Assembly (NCBI GenBank): GCA_937942875.1 | Contig: CALEBT010000013.1 | Coordinates: 1-64,000 of the forward strand | DNA length: 64,000 nt | Reading direction: 5' to 3' | Source of the DNA: an uncultured Ignavibacterium sp. | GTDB taxonomy: Bacteria; Bacteroidota; Ignavibacteria; Ignavibacteriales; Ignavibacteriaceae | Part shown: positions 1 to 8,010 of the stretch, piece after piece | Position numbering within the stretch: position 1 is the stretch's first letter | Layout: each line of letters begins with the position of its first letter | Position numbers and translations under genes: made by a program | Notes under the pieces: generated by a model | Told to the model about the DNA's origin: nothing | The model's input: only the letters and a program-made list of their open reading frames with translations | Database searches by the model: none

Positions 1-293
1 GGTTGAGATGTCTTTGTTAATCTTACGGTCGCACGCCGTGAGCGTGCGTGGATTGAAACATTGTCTTTACTGTTTACTTAATCGCACCAATCTGGTCGCA
101 CGCCGTGAGCGTGCGTGGATTGAAACATAATAGAAAATTTAGAGTTAAAAGAGATACCAAGTCGCACGCCGTGAGCGTGCGTGGATTGAAACTTGACATC
201 AATGTCTGCGTTCCAGCTCGCAACCTCGTCGCACGCCGTGAGCGTGCGTGGATTGAAACAAATTTTTTGTTTACTTGCTCTAACTTACTTTGT

Positions 294-346
294 GCCGCAC
301 TCCGTGTGCCTGCCTTGTCAGCAGACAGGAGCGCGTGGATTGAAAC
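294..346 (+). repeat. Degenerate CRISPR repeat 5 with a 21-bp hairpin insertion
   Basis: Repeat positions 1-15 (294-308, 3 mismatches) and 16-32 (330-346, 2 mismatches) are separated by a 21-bp insert at 309-329. The insert contains CTGCCTTGTCAGCAGACAGG and folds as a 7-bp stem with one mismatch around a 7-base loop. The insertion point is at the right edge of the loop of the repeat's own palindrome. Confidence 0.85.
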
Positions 347-380
347 TTGGCTTACTGAAGCCAGAGGCTTCGGCTACATT

Positions 381-433
381 GTCGAACGCCGCGTGGCTGC
401 CTTGTCAGCAGACAGGCATGCGTTGATTGAAAC
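381..433 (+). repeat. Degenerate CRISPR repeat 6 with the same 21-bp insertion
   Basis: Repeat positions 1-15 (381-395) and 16-32 (417-433) flank an insert at 396-416 that matches the insert of the previous repeat at 20 of 21 bases. The repeat arms of the two copies differ from each other at 8 of 32 positions. The interval between the two lengthened repeats (347-380) is still a normal 34-bp spacer. This is the last recognisable repeat. Confidence 0.85.
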
Positions 434-511
434 ACCTTTATTTTAAACGATAGGTTTCTATCATTTTTAGATATTGATTTTATCTTTATCTTGCTTTGTG
501 TTTTTTGAGAA

Positions 512-625
512 ATGATTATGGAATTTTTATTAGTTATATTATCAGTAATTATATCTTATATGATTGCAACCAGATTATTTAAACCCGGTAACCCCGATCC
601 ATTTCGCAACTATGATAACGACTAA
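512..625 (+). CDS. Possible small single-pass membrane protein (37 aa)
   Basis: This is an ATG-to-TAA frame just right of the CRISPR array. A hydrophobic segment covers roughly residues 4-20, followed by a short polar, proline-containing tail (FKPGNPDPFRNYDND). The tail composition looks like a cytoplasmic or periplasmic extension of a one-helix membrane peptide rather than random AT-rich translation. The upstream Shine-Dalgarno match is poor (TTTTGAGAA directly before ATG). I do not recognise the family. Conservation in relatives would decide whether it is real. Confidence 0.35.
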   Translation: MIMEFLLVILSVIISYMIATRLFKPGNPDPFRNYDND

Positions 626-956
626 CCCCTCTTTGTCTTCTGCGATTATCAACTTCATTTGTTTTAATTCTCTTACTTTGATTAAAATACCAATCGTCGT
701 AATATCCAATAACTAATTCATATATCAAATATATTTTCAATATTTAATTATGCCTGAGCTTAAATTGTAATGGTTTAATATTATATTCCTTAAAAATCTT
801 CTTTACAAAGAATTATCCGGGAAAGTTATCCTAATTTTATACTGAGCAATTCAACGAATTTATTTTTCATAATAAAAATCTTTTTGTAACAGCAAATCGG
901 AAATTTTTGATTTTTATTTTAAGATTTTATTACTTCAATAAGTTAGTGATGACTAC

Positions 957-1071
957 GATTACTTATTAGACAGCCAGAAAATATTTCGTTTTTGAGGAAA
1001 GGAACCGCTTTCAGTTAACGCCTCGAGGCAATCCCAAAAGGCTGGCTAATGCCACTGAAAGGTCGGTAATC
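957..1071 (+). ncRNA. Candidate pseudoknotted structured RNA (strand uncertain)
   Basis: A relatively GC-rich 115-base block stands out from AT-rich surroundings. It contains a closing helix GATTAC (957-962) with GTAATC (1066-1071), a helix AGCCAG (972-977) with CTGGCT (1042-1047), an 8-bp helix CTTTCAGT (1008-1015) with ACTGAAAG (1054-1061), and a local hairpin GCCTCGAGGC (1020-1029). The second and third helices cross, giving an H-type pseudoknot. All are perfect Watson-Crick matches. I could not match it to a riboswitch or ribozyme consensus that I know. It has no gene directly downstream on either strand in the correct orientation, so a standalone small RNA is likelier than a cis-regulator. 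The strand is assumed. Confidence 0.4.
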
Positions 1072-1210
1072 AAAATTATTATTTCGATTTTTTTATCAAA
1101 CAGAAATTAAATTCTTTTTTCAATTAAAGATTTACTATTCTAACTATTTAATCTTTAAAGGCATATCTTCTTTGTTAAGTTGTAATTTTTTAAAGTTCTT
1201 TCCCAGATAT

Positions 1211-1240
1211 GTGAGATTAATTCTGAAAAATTAATCTCAC
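1211..1240. terminator. Hairpin, possible bidirectional terminator
   Basis: GTGAGATTAATT at 1211-1222 pairs perfectly with AATTAATCTCAC at 1229-1240. It lies 27 bp beyond the stop of the minus-strand TPR/barrel gene. On the plus strand it is followed by TTTT. On the minus strand it is preceded by AAAAG but not followed by a clean T-run, so its function as a minus-strand terminator is less sure. Confidence 0.5.
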
Positions 1241-1266
1241 TTTTGCTCTTAATTTTTATTAAGTTT

Positions 1267-4197
1267 CTAAAGCGTCCAGAATAAAGATGCATAAATAGAC
1301 AGAAATCTATAAGCTGCTTCATCACGGCTTGTTTTACCTGCAAGGAAATATGTATAAAGCTGAAGATTATCTCTGAAGTTATGTTTTAGAGAAGCACCTC
1401 CCTGCATAATAACAAAATCATTTGCAGGTACATAACCGAGCTTTGTTAAAAGTTTAAATTCTGTTGTTTTATCTTTTCGTATAAACCAATCAGCCCAAAT
1501 AGAATGAGATTCAAACTCCCTTGGAGTATAATATAAATTCGATCTGTACTTGTAGTTTTGATAGTGAAATTCATAACCGGCAAGAACATTAGGTAAAAAG
1601 TATCTGCCTATACGAAATTGAAAGTCATTACCTTTGTTTTTACCATAGGTCAATTCGTTTCTTATGTAATCTAAAGATTCTTCGTTAGTTACATCTATAA
1701 ATGCAAATTCGGGTTTAACTTCCAGATATTGAAAATGGCTATAAACATAAACACCATAGTCAAAATTATATTCTCCTTCAATTCTGTAAATGGAGGTAGG
1801 AAATCTGTTCCAAAGAAGATAAGGGGAGTAAAGTAAAAGAGAACCATCAGCAAAAGTGTAAGTTCCGGCTACGTAAAAGACATCTCTTTTATCGTATCTT
1901 ATAAAAGCATCTCTTGCTGGTTTTTTCAAGTAACCACCAATATTGGTTGTCCCTAAACCGAATCCTGCCCGAAGTTTATCATAGAAATTGAAATAAAGGT
2001 GTCCTTTAAAAGTATTAAAAGATAAATCACCGTTAACGCTGGTAAAAATATTAGTTCTGTAGAAAGAAACACCAGCAGACAAGAACGAAATCAGGCCTAC
2101 TTCAATTCTTCCACCATAATTAAGATATTTAAAGCCAATATTGTCTGTATAAAATGCTGCAGCAGGTGAAATACCGACATAACTTAACAAAGTAGAAAAT
2201 AATAATGATGATGATCCTCTGGGTAACCATTGATATCTCATTTTAACCATAGACATCTGTGTTGAATCTAATTGCCATTCTAACAAGTTGTCATAAATCT
2301 TCTCGGCTCTATCGCCATCACCAAATAACGCATACGAATCCCCCAAGTATAAATTAGCTTCAAAATTATCTGGTTCCTTTTTAACTAAATCTGTAAAAGC
2401 ATTTACAGCATTTATTGAGTCACGCATCGAATAATAAACTTTAGCTCTTTGCAACTCAGCATCAAAATATTCTCCTTGCGAAAGAGCATTATTATAAGCA
2501 TCTAAAGCTCTGTCATATTGTTCCGCACAGAAAAGAACATCGCCAAATTCTTTGTAAAACAATATACTTGGCTCTACACGAGATTTAAATTGCTCGTAAT
2601 ACTGAATAGCACCATAACAATCTCCGGAAAGAACAAGTTGACGTCCCTGTTCAAGAATTTGATAATTCTCTTCTTCTTCTGCGCGAAGTTTCAATAGATC
2701 AATATTTGATTGTAAAGTTGGTAAATCAGGATTAGCTGGCTCAATAGCAGCAGCCCGGTTTGCCAGATTCTGAGCTTCATCAAATCTTTTTTGATATGCT
2801 CTTAAGGTACCCAAAGTAATAAGGGCAGGAACATAATTAGGCCTTGATGAAATTACATTTGTGAGATATTCATCGGCTAAATCAAAATCCCGGTCATTCC
2901 AAACAGCAAGTTGAGATCTGAATAACTGATAATCGATATTTGAAGGATACTGCTTTAATAGTTCATCCATAATATCTATTGACTTGTCAAAATCTCTATC
3001 CCAGGCAAGATATCTGGCATAGTTAAATTTTAATTCCGGATCAGTTTCATTAGGAACAAGTTCGTAATATTTTTCAATTGTAGCAACAGCGTTTATATAG
3101 TCTTCATTAAAAGCATAATACTGAGAGGCAATTTTTACAGCATTTAAATCTTTAGGATTGTTTTCAAGAATTTTTTGTGCCTGTTCAATTTTTTGTTCAT
3201 AGATTTTGGTTCGATATTCATTAACATAATTCCAACTGTCATCAAATCTTTTATTACCAGTGTACTCTGATTTTAATACTTGCAATTGCTGATAAGCTTC
3301 TTCTAATCTTTCTTCTTTAATTAATTCCTCAGCAAGTTTAAATCTGACCTCATCGTTGTTAGGATCATTTCTTAAAATTCGATAGTAATAATCTATAGCA
3401 TAAATTCTTTCCTTTGGTACCAAATCCTGAGCACGCCTTTTGGTAGTATCATTAACCTGATATATTAGTCCTTTTCCTCTAACCAGATCGAGTCCATCAA
3501 GAGCTTCTTTAAAGAATGGCCTTATCTCTAATGCGCGAAGAAAAGCTTGCTCTGCTAATTTGTTTTTTCCTAACCAGTGAAGGAAATATCCATATCTTGA
3601 CCAAAGTCTATGATCATTAGGATATTTTTCAGTATATCTCTTAAGCCACGGTTCGCCTTTTTGAATATGATTATTTTTAGCAAGAATTTCAGTATATCTT
3701 ATCAATTCATCTGCGGAAGGATCTTCCCTTTTTAAGTATTCATCGTACCAACTCTCAGCTTCAAGCCATTCCCCGAGTCTTTTGTAATTTTTCCCTATCT
3801 CAAGATAATTCTTAGCAACTGCCGGATTAATAGCAATTTCACGTTTATAACCTTCAATAGAATTATAAATCAGTGTGTACCACTTATCGGTAACTCTTGC
3901 CAGATTCTGTTGAATTTCCCTGTTTGCAGGGGCTATTTTTAACGCAGTACGGAGATCATAAACAGCCATCTCAAAATTGCCACGATTTTCATAACACAAT
4001 CCACGCAAATTATAACCTTCAGCATTTTGAGGATTAGCTGAGACATATCTATTCAGAGTTTCAATTGCTTCTCCATATCTACCGGCTTTCATTAATTCCT
4101 GAGCTTTTGCTTTTAAGTCTTCATTCCTTCTGTCTGTTTGTGTAAAAACAACAGATGAAAGGACTAAAAACATAGTTATCAATAGTGATGTTTTCAT
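1267..4197 (-). CDS. TPR-repeat protein with C-terminal outer-membrane beta-barrel
   Basis: The protein is about 976 aa. A signal peptide (MKTSLLITMFLVLSSVVFTQ) supports the internal ATG at 4197; an upstream ATG at 4233 would add 12 residues. Some 600 residues of tetratricopeptide repeats follow. The last 300 residues alternate aromatic and polar positions and end in a terminal aromatic strand (IYASLFWTL), as in YaiO-like outer-membrane barrels. TPR-plus-barrel architecture recalls polysaccharide exporters such as PgaA and BcsC, but no homology to these can be proven by eye. It follows the MBOAT acyltransferase and two SGNH hydrolase genes within tens of bases, so a role in passing or anchoring an acylated glycan across the outer membrane is a reasonable inference. 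Confidence 0.75.
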   Translation of the reverse strand: MKTSLLITMFLVLSSVVFTQTDRRNEDLKAKAQELMKAGRYGEAIETLNRYVSANPQNAEGYNLRGLCYENRGNFEMAVYDLRTALKIAPANREIQQNLARVTDKWYTLIYNSIEGYKREIAINPAVAKNYLEIGKNYKRLGEWLEAESWYDEYLKREDPSADELIRYTEILAKNNHIQKGEPWLKRYTEKYPNDHRLWSRYGYFLHWLGKNKLAEQAFLRALEIRPFFKEALDGLDLVRGKGLIYQVNDTTKRRAQDLVPKERIYAIDYYYRILRNDPNNDEVRFKLAEELIKEERLEEAYQQLQVLKSEYTGNKRFDDSWNYVNEYRTKIYEQKIEQAQKILENNPKDLNAVKIASQYYAFNEDYINAVATIEKYYELVPNETDPELKFNYARYLAWDRDFDKSIDIMDELLKQYPSNIDYQLFRSQLAVWNDRDFDLADEYLTNVISSRPNYVPALITLGTLRAYQKRFDEAQNLANRAAAIEPANPDLPTLQSNIDLLKLRAEEEENYQILEQGRQLVLSGDCYGAIQYYEQFKSRVEPSILFYKEFGDVLFCAEQYDRALDAYNNALSQGEYFDAELQRAKVYYSMRDSINAVNAFTDLVKKEPDNFEANLYLGDSYALFGDGDRAEKIYDNLLEWQLDSTQMSMVKMRYQWLPRGSSSLLFSTLLSYVGISPAAAFYTDNIGFKYLNYGGRIEVGLISFLSAGVSFYRTNIFTSVNGDLSFNTFKGHLYFNFYDKLRAGFGLGTTNIGGYLKKPARDAFIRYDKRDVFYVAGTYTFADGSLLLYSPYLLWNRFPTSIYRIEGEYNFDYGVYVYSHFQYLEVKPEFAFIDVTNEESLDYIRNELTYGKNKGNDFQFRIGRYFLPNVLAGYEFHYQNYKYRSNLYYTPREFESHSIWADWFIRKDKTTEFKLLTKLGYVPANDFVIMQGGASLKHNFRDNLQLYTYFLAGKTSRDEAAYRFLSIYASLFWTL

Positions 4198-4235
4198 AAA
4201 ATATCTTTTTAATGATTTATAAATCGTAATCATTC

Positions 4236-5699
4236 TTAAAACTGAAAATAAATAAATGGATGAACATCTAACGACTTAAATTGTACAACTATCCAAATAA
4301 TAAAAGTTAATATGGCAGCCTGAACAAATAATGGAGCGTCAGTTAACTTTTCTTTAATAGATTCCTCTAATCTTTTAGGTGTATAGTGAGTTAAAAAACC
4401 TATTATTAGCATTGCAAATACTATTGGATAACCATCAACAAACTGTAAAAAAACTTCAGGCTTAAAATAATTAAAAATCTGATTGACCATATCAATTCCG
4501 TGCTGAGTTGACTGAGATCGGAAGAAAATCATTGAAACGGCCCAAATATGAAAAGTAAAAAGCATTCCCAAAATTTTCAATATTTTAGATTTAGATAGTA
4601 ACTCTGGCAAATTTGTCATTTTTTCGAAAGCTAAAACTGAACCGTGTATTCCACCCCAAATAACAAAATTCCAACTTGCACCGTGCCAGAGACCTCCCAA
4701 GAGCATTGTTAACATTAAATTTATGTAAGTTCTTATTTTGCCAAGTCTATTTCCTCCAAGTGAAATATACAAATAATCTCTCAACCAAGAAGAAAGTGAT
4801 AGATGCCAGCGTCTCCAAAATTCTGTTATAGTAACAGCTTTATAAGGCGAATTAAAATTCATTGGTAATTTAAATCCTAAAAAAAGTGCCAACCCAATTG
4901 CCATATCAGAATAACCAGAAAAATCACAATAAATTTGAAGACAATAACCGTACAAAGCTAAAAGATTTTCTATTCCAGTATATCTTGCTGGCCAATCAAA
5001 AACTCTATCTACGAAATTAATGCTAATATAATCTGCAATAACAGCTTTTTTTAATAACCCTGTTATGATTAAAAACAATGCTTTCCCAATATCGGCTCTT
5101 GAAATTTCAGGTTTAATATGAATCTGTGGAAGAAAATCAGCAGCTCTAACTATAGGACCGGCAACTAATTGAGGGAAAAAAGAGACAAAGAATAAGAAAT
5201 CTGTAAAATTTTTCTCAGGCTTCAATACCCCTCTGTAAATATCAATAGTGTAACTCATTGATTGAAAAGTAAAAAATGATACTCCTACTGGCAGGAAAAT
5301 ATCCTGAAGCTGAATTTCAGCAGAAAATATTGCATTAACATTACCTATGAAAAAATTTGTGTATTTGAAGTAACCTAAAATTCCAAGATTGGCTATTATG
5401 CTTAAAATTAAAAATATTTTCTTATTAAATCTATCATTAGTATTGTGGATCTTAATTCCTGCAATATAATCCACCAAGGAACTGATCACCACAAGTATAA
5501 AGAATAATCCGCTTGATTTGTAATAGAAATAAATTGAACAAAAAGTCAGGAAAATAATTTTGGCTCTTTTATAATTTGAGAAAATTTTGTTAAAAATTAA
5601 GACGAACAAAAAAAAGTATAGAAAGAACCCCGAATTAAATAGCAATGGAGCCTGAGGGTTATATTGTAGAATCTCGTAGATCTTTTCAAATGAGTACAT
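4236..5699 (-). CDS. MBOAT-family O-acyltransferase, AlgI-like
   Basis: This 487-aa polytopic membrane protein belongs to the AlgI/DltB branch of MBOAT enzymes, which move acyl (usually acetyl) groups across the inner membrane to a glycan or teichoic acid acceptor. Landmarks are WRRWHLSLSSWLRDYL at residues 296-311 and GGLWHGASWNFVIWGGIHG near 335-353, with the invariant histidine at 339. Length is typical for AlgI. It sits 5 bp after an SGNH hydrolase gene and 2 bp before the first possible start of the TPR/barrel gene, so the set is clearly one operon. In alginate-type systems an MBOAT works with SGNH partners (AlgJ, AlgX), which agrees with the neighbours. The acceptor is unknown and no glycosyltransferase or polymerase lies alongside. 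Confidence 0.92.
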   Translation of the reverse strand: MYSFEKIYEILQYNPQAPLLFNSGFFLYFFLFVLIFNKIFSNYKRAKIIFLTFCSIYFYYKSSGLFFILVVISSLVDYIAGIKIHNTNDRFNKKIFLILSIIANLGILGYFKYTNFFIGNVNAIFSAEIQLQDIFLPVGVSFFTFQSMSYTIDIYRGVLKPEKNFTDFLFFVSFFPQLVAGPIVRAADFLPQIHIKPEISRADIGKALFLIITGLLKKAVIADYISINFVDRVFDWPARYTGIENLLALYGYCLQIYCDFSGYSDMAIGLALFLGFKLPMNFNSPYKAVTITEFWRRWHLSLSSWLRDYLYISLGGNRLGKIRTYINLMLTMLLGGLWHGASWNFVIWGGIHGSVLAFEKMTNLPELLSKSKILKILGMLFTFHIWAVSMIFFRSQSTQHGIDMVNQIFNYFKPEVFLQFVDGYPIVFAMLIIGFLTHYTPKRLEESIKEKLTDAPLFVQAAILTFIIWIVVQFKSLDVHPFIYFQF

Positions 5700-5704
5700 A
5701 ATAA

Positions 5705-7153
5705 TTACTTCAACTTATTGTAAGCTTCTATAAGAGATTCTGCAAGAAAAGATGCTAATTTTTTAGCCCCTCTTTCATTTAAGTGCGTATAATCTCTCGC
5801 AGCCAAAGGAGGATTTGCATCAACCCAGTTAGCCATTGAATTTTCTCCACCCATAACTTCAAAGAAATTCCAAAATGCAATATTAGTAGTTTTAGCAATG
5901 CTTTTTTGAGCTTCGAGAAGCTGCTTAACGAGTGGATCTGTTTTCAGCCCTTTATCATAAACACTTACCAGCAAAAATGATGTCTTAGGGAAATTTTTCT
6001 TTATCGTTTCAATAACATTAACCATATTTTTTTCATAAAGGTTAAAATTACCTTTTGAAGCACCGATAGCATTTAGTCCAAACTCAAAAATTATCAGTTT
6101 GTAATTCATCTTACCTGCAAATTCTTTCATAAGGTTTTCATCTATTCTAATGAGATCAACGCCGGAGTTTCCTCTTAAAGCAAAATTGTCTATATAAAGT
6201 CCATTACCGTTTTCTAAACTAACACCAAAAACGTAAGCTTGATCTTCAACCGGAAAATCAACTCTCACACTTGTTGCAGGTTTTGAAGGATTGACTGTAA
6301 GAATATTCAGAGTCTGACCAGGCAAAAGTTTTTCACTTTTTCTTTCACCTCCGCTAAAAGTAAAATTAACATTAGAAGTTTTTGCATTGGTGTAAAGAAG
6401 TCTAACAGTGCTAAAACTTTTAAGGTAGTTATATAAATGAGGAGTTGAATATTCAACCCAACTGCCGGCAACAGGAACAAAAGTTTCTCCATTGAAACCA
6501 ATAGGATATCTGTTCGGGTTACCTGAATAGAGAGTGCCGGCTTTCCAATTGGTTGAAAAAGATATTTTCGTTGTCTGACGGAAATTAACATCCTGAGTTG
6601 TAATAGGTAAAAGTCCAACACCATTTCCACCAAAGCGTTTTTGTAATTCTTCTCGCAAATCTGCAGTAACTAAATCACCTTCTATCATAGAATCACCAAA
6701 ATGTGCGATTCGTACAACTTCAGATTTAGTTTTGTTCAATCCATCAAAGAAAAATTTCAGTTGTTGAACATTACCAACTATTGGCTGATTTCTTAATACT
6801 AAACGAGAACCTTTTACAAAGATTGTATCATTAGGATAATTAGCTAATAGAAGATTAAAAATAGATGACCTGATTTTTTCATTAATTCTATTTTGATCTT
6901 TATTACTATTATTAAGAATATTGCTGTTGGGTTCAATCTGATATTGAGGTTTAAAAAAATCATCCTCTCCGGCAGGTTTTTCAGGAGTCTTTGGCTGTTC
7001 TTCCTGTTTACTCTTTAGTTCAGAAAAAATGTCAATATTTTTCAAAGTAAAGCCAGATAGGTCATATTGGAATTGGAAAAAAGAAAGAATTGCTGTAAAA
7101 AGAAAAACAGTAGCAGTAAGAATGAGGGGGTAGTCATTAAGATTCTTTTTCAT
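5705..7153 (-). CDS. Membrane-anchored SGNH/GDSL hydrolase-like protein
   Basis: This 482-aa protein has one N-terminal membrane segment (residues 8-27), then a low-complexity polar linker, then an SGNH hydrolase domain. Block I is HFGDSMIEGD with the catalytic serine at 155. The Asp-His pair is in DYTHLN (D454, H457), close to the C-terminus as usual. A beta-rich insert lies between the blocks, as in AlgX-type or carbohydrate-acetyl proteins. The protein probably faces the periplasm. Its gene is next to an AlgI-like MBOAT, so it may transfer or remove acetyl groups on an exported glycan. The substrate is not evident. Confidence 0.8.
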   Translation of the reverse strand: MKKNLNDYPLILTATVFLFTAILSFFQFQYDLSGFTLKNIDIFSELKSKQEEQPKTPEKPAGEDDFFKPQYQIEPNSNILNNSNKDQNRINEKIRSSIFNLLLANYPNDTIFVKGSRLVLRNQPIVGNVQQLKFFFDGLNKTKSEVVRIAHFGDSMIEGDLVTADLREELQKRFGGNGVGLLPITTQDVNFRQTTKISFSTNWKAGTLYSGNPNRYPIGFNGETFVPVAGSWVEYSTPHLYNYLKSFSTVRLLYTNAKTSNVNFTFSGGERKSEKLLPGQTLNILTVNPSKPATSVRVDFPVEDQAYVFGVSLENGNGLYIDNFALRGNSGVDLIRIDENLMKEFAGKMNYKLIIFEFGLNAIGASKGNFNLYEKNMVNVIETIKKNFPKTSFLLVSVYDKGLKTDPLVKQLLEAQKSIAKTTNIAFWNFFEVMGGENSMANWVDANPPLAARDYTHLNERGAKKLASFLAESLIEAYNKLK

Positions 7154-7176
7154 AATTAACCTTTAATATTTTATTG

Positions 7177-7887
7177 TTATAATCCGAGCTCTTTTAAAGC
7201 TTTTTCAATTTCTTCACCCCAAATCTTATAGCCTCTGGCATTAAGATGAATGCCATCGTAAGTGTAATCCTTATTTAGGAAATTACCTGATTTTAATCTG
7301 GAATTTACGTCCAAAAATAATATTTTATTACTTAACGCAAAATTCTTAAGTAATGTATTGAGTTTGTCTATTTCTTTATTTCTGCCGAGGTTAACATCAT
7401 AAGGTTTTACATCAGGATTATTGACTTTCAACCATTCTTCTCCCCAATTTTCACCAGCATAAATAACTGACTGAATAACAACTTTTATTTTTCGTGCCAT
7501 CAAGGATGCAACAACTTCTCTATAAGTATTAAAAATCTCATCAACAGAAGTCCAGTTGTAAATATCATTTATCCCACCCATAATAAATACAACTTTTGGA
7601 TTTAATTTATAAATATAATCCAATCTCTTCTTAAATCCACTTAAAATATCTGATGGAATTCCTCTGTTAACAACCCCTTCTCTGCCTAATAATTCATTCC
7701 AGTCCACACTCTTTGTAAGTGAATTTCCTAACATTACAATATCAGCTGATTTCGTTTTATAAATGCTGTAAAGTTCTGTTTGAAGTTTATAATTCGGATT
7801 ATCTTGAGGCATAATGATTCCCTGAATCAAAAAAGAAACTAATATAAAAAAGTATTTTAATAATAAATTATTGTTATTAAATATCAT
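7177..7887 (-). CDS. Secreted SGNH hydrolase with GNS in block I
   Basis: This 236-aa protein starts with a hydrophobic signal segment (residues 9-25). Block I reads VMLGNSLTKS, so the usual GDS is GNS, with the nucleophile candidate Ser56. Block III is GGIND and block V is YDGIHLNARGY (D211, H214). The domain resembles PAF-acetylhydrolase-like SGNH esterases, some of which accept N at this place. It is the first gene of the minus-strand group with the second SGNH protein, MBOAT and TPR/barrel genes, with 23 bp to the next. Two SGNH proteins next to one MBOAT parallels alginate O-acetylation sets (inference). Confidence 0.8.
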   Translation of the reverse strand: MIFNNNNLLLKYFFILVSFLIQGIIMPQDNPNYKLQTELYSIYKTKSADIVMLGNSLTKSVDWNELLGREGVVNRGIPSDILSGFKKRLDYIYKLNPKVVFIMGGINDIYNWTSVDEIFNTYREVVASLMARKIKVVIQSVIYAGENWGEEWLKVNNPDVKPYDVNLGRNKEIDKLNTLLKNFALSNKILFLDVNSRLKSGNFLNKDYTYDGIHLNARGYKIWGEEIEKALKELGL

Positions 7888-7958
7888 ATTCTGTCTCGGT
7901 TAAATATTTGGTTTTATTTAACACTGCTAACTTAAAAAAATTATGTTAAGGATTTCAA

Positions 7959-7990
7959 TTGTTTTTAGAGTTTATTAGGGATTATTTTTG
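7959..7990 (+). promoter_or_regulatory. Possible Bacteroidetes-type promoter of the add operon
   Basis: TATTTTTG at 7983-7990 fits the TAnnTTTG -7 element. A TTG at 7959-7961 stands 21 bases upstream, slightly longer than the usual spacing. It lies in the divergent gap between the SGNH hydrolase and adenosine deaminase genes, 20 bp before the add start. Confidence 0.3.
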
Positions 7991-8010
7991 TTAAGTTAAA
8001 ATTTAAAATT

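Larger units (their letters stand above)
28..433 (+). CRISPR. Distal end of a type I-C-like CRISPR array (6 repeats visible)
   Basis: Four identical 32-bp repeats lie at 28-59, 95-126, 161-192 and 228-259. They begin GTCGCACGCCGTGAGCG and end CGTGGATTGAAAC, with an internal GCACGC/GCGTGC stem. Two degenerate, lengthened repeats follow at 294-346 and 381-433. Spacers are 60-94 (35 bp), 127-160 (34), 193-227 (35), 260-293 (34) and 347-380 (34). Start GTCGC, end GGATTGAAAC and length 32 match the family of type I-C repeats. In that orientation the leader lies 5', off the left edge, and the decayed repeats on the right are the old trailer end. Bases 1-27 are probably part of another spacer. No cas gene is in the window, so the type rests on the repeat alone. 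Translations of this region are meaningless. Confidence 0.97.
626..1266. other. Gene-free interval with a candidate structured RNA and a hairpin
   Basis: No convincing coding frame is present over about 640 bp. The interval is very AT-rich except for the block at 957-1071, which holds nested and crossing complementary segments (see separate entry), and a near-perfect hairpin at 1211-1240. The minus-strand gene to the right ends at 1267, so both strands are noncoding here. Confidence 0.6.

Noticed and set aside
1-433. Nearby cas operon
   Set aside because: No cas-like protein is encoded anywhere in the window; the genes must be left of it or elsewhere.
105-446. Open frames across the CRISPR array
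   Set aside because: They are translations of repeats and spacers, with the repeat-encoded peptide recurring; not genes.
957-1071. Cobalamin riboswitch, suggested by GCCACTG
   Set aside because: The remaining conserved cobalamin core elements are absent and no suitable gene follows; only the short motif matches.
1155-1343. 62-aa minus-strand frame at the end of the TPR/barrel gene
   Set aside because: It overlaps the barrel C-terminus out of frame and includes the terminator-like hairpin; no family or ribosome site.
6307-6633. 108-aa frame inside the membrane-anchored SGNH gene
   Set aside because: Shadow frame on the same strand in another phase; its composition is not protein-like and the SGNH motifs are in the long frame.
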